From an uncultured Pirellulaceae bacterium (GTDB taxonomy: Bacteria; Planctomycetota; Planctomycetia; Pirellulales; Pirellulaceae), in assembly GCA_938084685.1 (NCBI GenBank), contig CALKGE010000001.1, forward strand, positions 496,001 to 560,000: 64,000 nt of DNA. Direction: 5' to 3'. Both the position numbers and the translations under genes were made by a program. The notes below the pieces were generated by a model, which worked only from the letters and a program-made list of their open reading frames with translations, did not search any database and had not been told where the DNA came from. Below are positions 1 to 7,115 of this stretch, in pieces (within the stretch, counting starts at the first letter, position 1; every line of letters begins with the position of its first letter).

Positions 1-419
1 AAATGGAACAGTTGTCAGGCGTTCTGTATCAGAGTCTGGAAGAGGGTGTGGCGGTGGCCTACAAGGACATCACCGAAGATGACTTTTGGACTCGGGGACA
101 CATGCCCAACATGCCATTGATGCCAGGCGTGATCATGCTGGAGGCTTGTGCTCAGGCCTGCAGTTACTTCTGTCAGAAGAATGATATCCTGGGAGCAGAT
201 ATGCTCGGGTTCGGTGGTCTTGATGAAGTGCGTTTTCGTGATCCGGTCACTCCTGGTGATCGTCTGATCGTCATCTGCAGGCTGATCAAAGCCCGCCGAA
301 ATCGCATGGTTATTTGTAAGTTCCAGGGGGTCGTCAATGGCAGCCTGGCCGTGGAAGGTGTTCTTCGCGGTATTCCAATTCCCACAGAGCAGTTACAAGC
401 TGCTTTAAATTCCAAGTAA
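1..419 (+). CDS. FabZ-like 3-hydroxyacyl-ACP dehydratase, 5' truncated by the window edge
   Basis: This is a hot-dog fold dehydratase of the FabZ/FabA type, which in fatty acid synthesis removes water from 3-hydroxyacyl-ACP in the cytoplasm. The visible part carries the family active-site block GHMPNMPLMPGV, with the catalytic His at about residue 33 counted from the ATG at base 3, followed by the Glu-containing helix segment MLEACAQA. Usual FabZ proteins have about 15-20 more residues ahead of this region (the PHRYPFLLVDRV-like strand). These are missing here, so the true start probably lies before the window and the ATG at base 3 is internal. trmB follows 29 bases downstream on the same strand. 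A related thioester dehydratase with another acyl substrate is possible. Confidence 0.8.
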   Translation, partial: MEQLSGVLYQSLEEGVAVAYKDITEDDFWTRGHMPNMPLMPGVIMLEACAQACSYFCQKNDILGADMLGFGGLDEVRFRDPVTPGDRLIVICRLIKARRNRMVICKFQGVVNGSLAVEGVLRGIPIPTEQLQAALNSK

Positions 420-448
420 TGCTGCTCGGTTCAGCCTGCTGAATTCTC

Positions 449-1093
449 ATGGGTCGTCGCGCACTACCAAAACTCAACCCCTCGTTGGAGTATTCGGCCT
501 ATTACGGTGAGATTGGCAGTTTACCTGATGACTGGGATGTCAGTTCGATTTTTGATCCGGCGGTTCCGCTGGAAGTAGAACTGGGAAGTGGTAAAGGGTT
601 GTTCATGACAACCGCTGCGGGTCTGCATCCCGAGCGTAATTATCTGGGGATTGAGATTCGCAAGAAGTACGCTCATTATTGTGCAGCCAAATTATCTGAG
701 GCTGGTCGCGACAACGCCTACATGCTTCAGGGTGATGGATTGTTATTCTTCAGCAAGTACCTGCAGGACAAGTCTGTTGACGATGTGCACGTTTATTTCC
801 CCGATCCCTGGTGGAAGTCCAAGCACCGTAAACGACGCGTGCTGAATTCATCCTTTCTGGAAGATGTCGTACGCGTGTTAAAGGACGAAGGCCGCTTTCA
901 TTTCTGGACAGACGTTGAGGAGTATTTTCACTCAACGCTTGAATTGCTACGCGATTTTCCCATGCTGGAAGGCCCATTGGATGTCGAGCCGCGACCGGCT
1001 GAACATGACATGGACTATCAGACACATTACGAACGTCGCACTCGACGTTACGAACGACCGGTTTATCGCAGTCTGTATCTACTGCGTCGCTAG
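449..1093 (+). CDS. trmB: tRNA (guanine-N7)-methyltransferase
   Basis: TrmB methylates G46 in the variable loop of tRNAs using S-adenosylmethionine. The 214-residue length fits the bacterial family. Visible signatures are the SAM-binding VELGSGKG motif near residue 45, the YLGIEIR segment that follows, and the diagnostic VYFPDPWWKSKHRKRR block in the middle of the protein, which carries the conserved Asp and the basic stretch that contacts tRNA. The gene follows the FabZ-like gene closely and converges on purF with only 13 bases between stop codons. No T-rich terminator hairpin was seen in that gap. Confidence 0.93.
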   Translation: MGRRALPKLNPSLEYSAYYGEIGSLPDDWDVSSIFDPAVPLEVELGSGKGLFMTTAAGLHPERNYLGIEIRKKYAHYCAAKLSEAGRDNAYMLQGDGLLFFSKYLQDKSVDDVHVYFPDPWWKSKHRKRRVLNSSFLEDVVRVLKDEGRFHFWTDVEEYFHSTLELLRDFPMLEGPLDVEPRPAEHDMDYQTHYERRTRRYERPVYRSLYLLRR

Positions 1094-1106
1094 CGGGCAG
1101 GGGCAA

Positions 1107-2996
1107 TTAGTAAGCCCGTGCGTCGTTCTTTTCCATGAAGTTGATAAAAGACCGGTTGGCCACCCAGTTTCCTCCTGGGGTGGGATAATCCCCAGTAAAG
1201 TACCAATCCCCTGTGTGGTTTGGGCAGGCAGTGTGCAGTCCTTCGATGGACTGGTAGAGGATTTCGACTTCGGCATTCATGTCCGGTGGAGTGAGTATTT
1301 GAGCGATCCGCTGGGAAATTTCTTCCGGCGAGAAAGGTTGAAACAGTCGGTTGACATGATTTACGGTCTGGGCTCTTGGTTGCTGTTCTTCCTGCAGGCA
1401 GGCTTGGTATATGTCATCAAGGATATGCGTGTCACCCCGTTCACGAATCAATTCAACCGCCGCTTCGAAGGCTACAAAATCTGCCATCTTTGACATGTCG
1501 ATTCCATAACAGTCGGGAAACCGGATCTGGGGAGAAGAAGAGACGATAATAACTTTCTTCATTCCCAGGCGATCCAGAATTCGCAGGATGCTGGTTCGTA
1601 ACGTGGTCCCGCGGACGATGGAGTCATCGAGTACAACGAGCGTGTCCTGTGGGCCGACAATTCCATAGGTCGTGTCATAGACTTTGGCGACCAGGTCTTC
1701 GCGATCTGCGTCTGCAGTGATAAAGGTGCGCAACTTGGCATCTTTGGTCATCAGTTTTTCGACGCGTGGTTGTACGCTCAGCAGGTGATCGATTTCAGAC
1801 TGGTCCGCACCCTCGCTGATGGATTTGGCGACTTTCTGCATAACGTATTTACGAATCCCTTCCACCATGCCGTAGAACGCTGTTTCCGCAGTGTTGGGAA
1901 TATAGGAGAAGACCGTATGTTCCAGATCGTAATTAACTTTTTCAAGTACGCTTTCAGCCAGTGAGCTGCCCAGCTCTTTCCGTTCCCGATAGATATCGCT
2001 GTCGGTTCCGCGCGAGAAGTAGATTCTTTCGAAGGAGCAGGGTTTTTTAGGGAGGGGGTCGTTAACAGGTTCACTGGAAACGGCACCATCGTGTCGCACG
2101 ATCAGAGCGTGTCCCGGTTCCACTTCCTGGACGGCTTCGATCGGAACGTTCAGAGCAGTTTGCAATTGAGGGCGTTCGGATGCGATCGCAACCAATTCAT
2201 CATCCTGGTAATAAAATGCTGGTCGGATCCCAGCTGGGTCGCGGAGGACAAACATGTCTCCGTGACCGATCATCCCAGCCATGACATATCCGCCATCAAA
2301 CGCTTTGGTCGCTTTTTTCAGAACCATGCCGATATCGAGTTCTTCGATGATCCGTTTGGTGATTTCTTTACGAGCCAGTTTTTGTTTGTTGTACTTTCGA
2401 AAGATGGCATCGTTGGCTTCATCCAGAAAGTGACCGATCTTTTCGAGCACGATGACGGTGTCGGTCCGGTTTCGGGGATGCTGTCCTAGATCAACCAGCA
2501 TTTCAAACAACTCGGCGTTGTTGGTGAGATTGAAGTTCCCGGCCATTACCAGATTACGTGTCAGCCAGTTGTTTTGTCGTAGAAATGGATGACAAAAGGA
2601 TTCGCCTGAACCACCAAAGGTGCCATAGCGAAGGTGGCCCAGCAGCAGTTCACCAGCAAACAGAATATTATCTTTCACCCATTGTCCGTTCAGGTAGTCT
2701 TCCGGGTTGGTGTCCCGCGCTTCGACAAAGGGGCGAGCCAGCCGGTTGGAGACTGCCATGATTGGATTTTTGCCGGCTCTGCGTGTACGGAAGATATAAG
2801 GGGCTCCGGGAGGCATATCCAGCTTGATGACAGCAGCTCCAGCACCATCCTGTCCACGATTGTGCTGTTTTTCCATCAACAGAGTTAATATGTTGATGCC
2901 GTACATTGGGGTGCCGTATTTCTGGATATAGTAATCCAGTGGTTTTAAGAGGCGAATCGCAGCAATACCGCACTCATGGCCGATCCAATCGCTCAT
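1107..2996 (-). CDS. purF: Amidophosphoribosyltransferase, long form
   Basis: This enzyme makes phosphoribosylamine from PRPP and glutamine, the first committed step of purine synthesis. The N-terminal Ntn-hydrolase glutaminase domain begins after an 8-residue propeptide: Cys9 in the HECGIAAI context would become the nucleophile after processing. The C-terminal phosphoribosyltransferase domain has the PRPP loop VVLDDSIVRGTT at about residues 450-463, followed by SSSPQIRFPDCYGIDM. At 629 residues it is longer than the roughly 470-500 of E. coli or Bacillus PurF, with extra sequence in the glutaminase half and at the C-terminus. A GAGGA Shine-Dalgarno sits about nine bases before the ATG at 2996. 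The same-strand nagB lies 91 bases upstream. Regulation is not evident from the sequence. Confidence 0.87.
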   Translation of the reverse strand: MSDWIGHECGIAAIRLLKPLDYYIQKYGTPMYGINILTLLMEKQHNRGQDGAGAAVIKLDMPPGAPYIFRTRRAGKNPIMAVSNRLARPFVEARDTNPEDYLNGQWVKDNILFAGELLLGHLRYGTFGGSGESFCHPFLRQNNWLTRNLVMAGNFNLTNNAELFEMLVDLGQHPRNRTDTVIVLEKIGHFLDEANDAIFRKYNKQKLARKEITKRIIEELDIGMVLKKATKAFDGGYVMAGMIGHGDMFVLRDPAGIRPAFYYQDDELVAIASERPQLQTALNVPIEAVQEVEPGHALIVRHDGAVSSEPVNDPLPKKPCSFERIYFSRGTDSDIYRERKELGSSLAESVLEKVNYDLEHTVFSYIPNTAETAFYGMVEGIRKYVMQKVAKSISEGADQSEIDHLLSVQPRVEKLMTKDAKLRTFITADADREDLVAKVYDTTYGIVGPQDTLVVLDDSIVRGTTLRTSILRILDRLGMKKVIIVSSSPQIRFPDCYGIDMSKMADFVAFEAAVELIRERGDTHILDDIYQACLQEEQQPRAQTVNHVNRLFQPFSPEEISQRIAQILTPPDMNAEVEILYQSIEGLHTACPNHTGDWYFTGDYPTPGGNWVANRSFINFMEKNDARAY

Positions 2997-3087
2997 AACA
3001 TACCGTCCTCGGGTTATGTTTGTGTGTTAGATGTGAGAAGCCTCATTCTAGATACGACTGCGAGAAACCTCAAGCGAGCCTGAGCGT

Positions 3088-3822
3088 TTATTCATTTTGG
3101 AGCAGGCGGGCGGCAGCTGTATCGAGGTAGAACGTGACATCGGGATGTTGTTGCAGGGCACTGGCTGTACATTCGCTACTGACTGGTCCCTGCAAGGCAT
3201 CCCGGACAGCTTCGGCTTTGTTTTCACCGGTAGCCAGCAGGATGATTTGTCGGGCCTCCATGATCGTGGCGACACCCATGGTGATGGCGCGACGGGGAAC
3301 GTCGTCTATGGATTTGAACAAGCGGGAATTATCGCGGATCGTTTGAGGATCGAGTTCTGTGATGTGAGTTCGGCTTCCTAGCGCAGTTCCCGGTTCGTTG
3401 AAAGCAATGTGCCCGTCCGATCCTATACCCAGGATCTGCAGATCAATTCCTCCAGCTTCGGTAATGCGATCTTCATACCATTGACAGTAGGTTGCATAGT
3501 CTTCTTCAACGCCCGAAGGAATGAAGACTCGCTGCCCCTGAATGTCCACATGATTCAGGAGTTTTTGGTGCATGAAGTAGTAATAGCTTTGGTCGTGGTC
3601 CCGATGGAGGCCTATGTATTCGTCGAGGTTGAAGGTAGTAACTTCGGCAAAGCTGATTTCGCCAGCCCGATAACTATCGATCAACTTTTGATAGACTCCG
3701 ATGGGGGTCGTTCCGGTGGCCAGTCCCAGGACGGCCTGGGGGTTGGATTTGAGCAAGTCAATAAACACTTGAGCCGCCAGGGCATTCATGTGTTGATGGT
3801 CGTCACAGATAACAACGTTCAT
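3088..3822 (-). CDS. nagB: Glucosamine-6-phosphate deaminase (canonical)
   Basis: NagB converts glucosamine-6-phosphate to fructose-6-phosphate and ammonia. At 244 residues it has the short bacterial length. All key residues are in place by comparison with E. coli NagB: Asp67 in FNLDEYIGL (E. coli Asp72), and Asp136, His138 and Glu143 in GSDGHIAFNEP (Asp141, His143, Glu148). The phosphate-binding ATGTTP loop is near residues 35-40. The gene is transcribed divergently from a second, degenerate NagB-like protein fused to a PIG-L domain. The 209-base gap holds a perfect palindrome that may be an operator. Together they suggest use of amino sugars, for example from peptidoglycan or chitin. Confidence 0.93.
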   Translation of the reverse strand: MNVVICDDHQHMNALAAQVFIDLLKSNPQAVLGLATGTTPIGVYQKLIDSYRAGEISFAEVTTFNLDEYIGLHRDHDQSYYYFMHQKLLNHVDIQGQRVFIPSGVEEDYATYCQWYEDRITEAGGIDLQILGIGSDGHIAFNEPGTALGSRTHITELDPQTIRDNSRLFKSIDDVPRRAITMGVATIMEARQIILLATGENKAEAVRDALQGPVSSECTASALQQHPDVTFYLDTAAARLLQNE

Positions 3823-3877
3823 ACCAAGTGTTTCCAGATGGTTATATTTGTTACAGGCTTTACAACAGGTTTAACCG

Positions 3878-3887
3878 GAACCGGTTC
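3878..3887. promoter_or_regulatory. Perfect palindrome GAACCGGTTC in the divergent nagB spacer, candidate operator
   Basis: A 10-base perfect palindrome with a central CCGG lies between the two divergent NagB-type genes, and with one mismatch it extends to 14 bases. A partial copy, TTAACCGG, sits immediately on its left. LacI-family operators are often AT-flanked dyads with a central CG, so a repressor sensing an amino sugar could bind here and control both genes. This is inference from position and symmetry only. No regulator gene is visible in the window. Confidence 0.35.
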
Positions 3888-4031
3888 GGTCAAAAGAATC
3901 GAACAAGATATCTCTACCCTACCATAGCGTTAATTCAGGCATAGCCTAGAATTAGAGTTAAGCATCTCTGTTGGCTCAATTATCAGGCTTTTTGTGCCGA
4001 AACGACTCCTCTTGGCCAGAGAAAAGAAATC

Positions 4032-5930
4032 ATGGTTCAATCAACCCTAACCGAAGCAAACGATCACGGTTATTCAGTCCCTCATACCAAACTGCCGGTT
4101 ACTATGTACGCAACGCCGGGAGACACGAATCGTGCCGTTGCCGGACGGATTGCGGATGTCATTCGACGAGCGGATGAGACTCAGCGGAAGGCAGTATTGC
4201 TGCTGTCTCCGGGGTCAACACCACAGGGAGTTTATCGTGAACTGGTACGAATGCACAAACAGGAAGGACTCGATTTTTCCAACGTCATCGTATTTGTGTC
4301 ACTGGAGTTTTATGGGTTGTCGGAAGAACGCCCTCAAAGTATTCATGCCTCACTGCATGCAAATCTTTTTGATTTGATTAATATTCCCGAAGGTCAGGTC
4401 CATATTCCAGACAGCCAGACTGAGTTAAGTCAGATGGCTGCCTCTTGTCAGGAATTTGACCAGCTGATTCAGGAAGTGGGCGGGATCGATTTTGCTTTGC
4501 TGGGATTTGGGTCGAATGGGCATATTGCGGGTAACGAGCCGTTTTCCGAATCCTGCAGCCGTACTCATATGTGTGTTCTGGATCCGGTAACACGGACTTG
4601 TCTGGCGAGTGAATTCTTTGGAGAAGACAACGTCCCGACTCAGGCAATCACCATGGGATTAGGGACGATTATGGAGTCGCGTGAAGTGGCGATTATGGCA
4701 CTGGGCGAACACAAAGCACGTGTGGTATCCGCTTTGGCAGAAGGGCCGGTGACAAACAAGGTGCCCGTCAGCCTGTTTCAGGAGCATGGTAATACAAATG
4801 TTTATCTGGATGCGGCGTCTGCCGGCAAGCTGGAAGTCATCGCCACTCCCTGGATTCTTGGTGGAGTCGACTGGGATGAAACCATGGTTATTCGAGCGTT
4901 GGTATGGCTTTCTGAACAGACGAACAAGCCATTGCTGAAACTTGATGATGATGATTTCCGCAATCATAACCTGCATCAGTTATTGCGCCATCATGGTCCC
5001 TCGCACACACTGGCCAGACGTGTATTCAACCTGGTACAGGATACAATCTGTGACCAGGTTTTGGAGGCCAGCGAACAGACTGTAATCTGTTTCAGTCCTC
5101 ATCCTGACGATGATGTGATCAGCATGGGAGGAACGCTGATTCGACTCAATGAAGAAGGTCACCAGGCACATATTGCCTACATGACCAGTGGTAATATCGC
5201 GGTGTTTGACGATGACGCGCGGCGTATTGCTGATCTGGTAACCGAATACAATCACCTGTTTGGTATCGAGAACGAAAAATCGATCGAAGTGGAACGGCGC
5301 GTGTCCGAAGATTTGGCCAACAAACAGGCTGGACATCCAGACAGTGACGCCGTATTGAAGATTAAAGGACTTATCCGTTGGAGTGAGGCGAAAGCCGGAG
5401 CTATTGTTGCTGGGTGCAAGGAAGAGCACCTGCACTTTCTGGATTTGCCGTTCTATCGTACGGGCACGGTTAAAAAGAATCCGGTCGGTGATGCTGACGT
5501 TTCGATCATTGTCTCCTTGCTGGAGTCGGTGGAACCAGATGTTATTTTTGTGGCAGGTGACCTGTCAGATCCGCATGGAACACATCGCGTCTGTGCCGAA
5601 GCGATTTTTTGTGCCATTGAGGTACTCAAGGAGCGGGGCAGTAAGGTGCCCGAGGTGCTCCTGTATCGTGGTGCCTGGCACGAATATGCGATTCATGAAA
5701 TTGACCTCAGTGTTCCTCTGAGCCCCGGACATCAGCAGACGAAACGAAAGGCGATCTTTAAACATGAAAGCCAGAAGGACGAAGCGCTGTTTCCCGGGTC
5801 GGACCCGCGGGAATTCTGGGAACGCGCGGAAGATCGAAACAAGGCAACGGCCAAACAGTTTAACGATTTGGGGTTACCCGAATTCCCCGCACTGGAAGCA
5901 TTCCAGCGATGGAATGGACAAAAGCTGTAA
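4032..5930 (+). CDS. NagB-like domain fused to PIG-L (LmbE) deacetylase
   Basis: This is a 632-residue, two-domain cytoplasmic protein. Residues about 20-270 have the NagB/isomerase fold (LLLSPGSTPQG phosphate loop, GSNGHIAGNEP segment). Residues about 345-600 are a PIG-L/LmbE zinc-dependent N-acetylglucosaminyl deacetylase domain with HPDDD at 357-361 and DPHGTH at 513-518. The PIG-L metal ligands look complete. The NagB half is not canonical: Leu91 stands where E. coli has catalytic Asp72, and Asn162 replaces Asp141, while His164 and Glu169 remain. NagB-PIG-L fusions of this length are known, for example in Bacteroidetes. A plausible reading is deacetylation of an amino-sugar substrate with the NagB half binding rather than deaminating, but this is inference. 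It is divergent from the intact nagB, and proB follows closely. Confidence 0.85.
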   Translation: MVQSTLTEANDHGYSVPHTKLPVTMYATPGDTNRAVAGRIADVIRRADETQRKAVLLLSPGSTPQGVYRELVRMHKQEGLDFSNVIVFVSLEFYGLSEERPQSIHASLHANLFDLINIPEGQVHIPDSQTELSQMAASCQEFDQLIQEVGGIDFALLGFGSNGHIAGNEPFSESCSRTHMCVLDPVTRTCLASEFFGEDNVPTQAITMGLGTIMESREVAIMALGEHKARVVSALAEGPVTNKVPVSLFQEHGNTNVYLDAASAGKLEVIATPWILGGVDWDETMVIRALVWLSEQTNKPLLKLDDDDFRNHNLHQLLRHHGPSHTLARRVFNLVQDTICDQVLEASEQTVICFSPHPDDDVISMGGTLIRLNEEGHQAHIAYMTSGNIAVFDDDARRIADLVTEYNHLFGIENEKSIEVERRVSEDLANKQAGHPDSDAVLKIKGLIRWSEAKAGAIVAGCKEEHLHFLDLPFYRTGTVKKNPVGDADVSIIVSLLESVEPDVIFVAGDLSDPHGTHRVCAEAIFCAIEVLKERGSKVPEVLLYRGAWHEYAIHEIDLSVPLSPGHQQTKRKAIFKHESQKDEALFPGSDPREFWERAEDRNKATAKQFNDLGLPEFPALEAFQRWNGQKL

Positions 5931-5954
5931 TCCAGCATTGATTTGGTGAATTCG

Positions 5955-7094
5955 ATGAACGATCTATTGCGTCAGGAAGTGACTGCCACGGCACAAAAAG
6001 TTGTCGTCAAGGTAGGTACGCGCGTCCTCACGGATTCTCAGGGCAAACTGGATCTCGATCGAATCAGCTCGTTGGTCAAGCAGCTTTCCGCTGTCGCTGA
6101 AAGTGGTCGTCAGGTCGTCCTGGTCAGTTCCGGGGCAGTCGGCGCCGGCATGAACCGGTTGGGGATGACTGTCAGGCCAACCAATGTAGCCACGCTACAA
6201 GCCATCGCGGCGGTTGGTCAAACCGATTTGATGCAGACTTATCAGGCCTTGTTCAATGAGCATGGTCGAGTCGCAGCACAGGTTTTGCTGACTGCCAACG
6301 AGTTGGATGATCGGGTCAGCTATCTCAATGTCCGCAATACATTACTTGAATTGCTTGAACTTCATGCTATTCCTGTTGTCAATGAAAATGACACAGTGTC
6401 GGTCGATGAGCTGCAGACGACGTTCGGAGATAATGATCAGTTAGCCGGACTGGTGACGAATCTGCTGGGAGCTCAATTATTGATCATCCTGTCTGATGTG
6501 GATGGTTTATTTACCGGTTGCCCTGAGGCGGAAGATTCAGAACTTGTATCGACCGTGATGACTCTGGATGAAAACATTGCCGGTTATGTACAGGAGTCAC
6601 CCAGAGGACTGGGAACTGGTGGCATGCGCTCCAAACTTTGTGCTGTCAGCATGGTCACGGCGGCTGGGGAAAATGCGGTCATTGCCAATGGCCGTGAAAC
6701 CGATATTATCACGCGGGTATTGGCCGGGGAGAAACTGGGAACGTTGTTTGTTGCGGAAGGCAAAACACTCTCGCCCTGGAAACGCTGGCTTCGTTTTTCC
6801 GCTCAAACGCAGGGAACCATTGTTCTGGATGGTGGAGCCTGCAACGCGATTTGTCGCGGAGGCAGTAGTCTATTATCGATCGGGATTATCAGCCTGCAAG
6901 GACATTTCAATAAAGGGGATGTCGTACAGCTTTGTGACGAAAGTGGCCAGGAATTGGCGCGCGGGCTTACGAACTACAATTCAGAGGAACTTCAGAAGAT
7001 CCGTGGCCATCGAAGCGAATCCTTCCAACAGATTCTCGGTCAGTGTCCTTATGATGAAGTCATTCATCGTGACAACCTTGCACTGGTGCAATAA
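5955..7094 (+). CDS. proB: Glutamate 5-kinase
   Basis: ProB phosphorylates glutamate at the start of proline synthesis. The amino acid kinase domain fills the first two thirds (VVVKVGTRVL near the N-terminus, VLVSSGAVGAGM, NENDTVSVDEL, GTGGMRSKL), and a C-terminal PUA domain follows from roughly residue 280, as in E. coli ProB. Three in-frame starts exist: TTG at 5943, GTG at 5946 and ATG at 5955. I chose the ATG, giving 379 residues, because GGTGA at 5945-5949 is correctly spaced from it. The gene starts 24 bases after the NagB/PIG-L fusion and could share its transcript. proA is not in the window. It converges with a large TPR gene 21 bases away. Confidence 0.93.
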   Translation: MNDLLRQEVTATAQKVVVKVGTRVLTDSQGKLDLDRISSLVKQLSAVAESGRQVVLVSSGAVGAGMNRLGMTVRPTNVATLQAIAAVGQTDLMQTYQALFNEHGRVAAQVLLTANELDDRVSYLNVRNTLLELLELHAIPVVNENDTVSVDELQTTFGDNDQLAGLVTNLLGAQLLIILSDVDGLFTGCPEAEDSELVSTVMTLDENIAGYVQESPRGLGTGGMRSKLCAVSMVTAAGENAVIANGRETDIITRVLAGEKLGTLFVAEGKTLSPWKRWLRFSAQTQGTIVLDGGACNAICRGGSSLLSIGIISLQGHFNKGDVVQLCDESGQELARGLTNYNSEELQKIRGHRSESFQQILGQCPYDEVIHRDNLALVQ

Positions 7095-7115
7095 CAACGG
7101 AAGCGGTCCGTCTGG

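Noticed and set aside
2668-2973. Antisense and alternate frames within purF
   Set aside because: purF is intact and no independent start or domain was seen.
1107-2996. Asparagine synthetase or glucosamine synthase for the purF-like gene
   Set aside because: The VVLDDSIVRGTT PRPP loop identifies an amidophosphoribosyltransferase.
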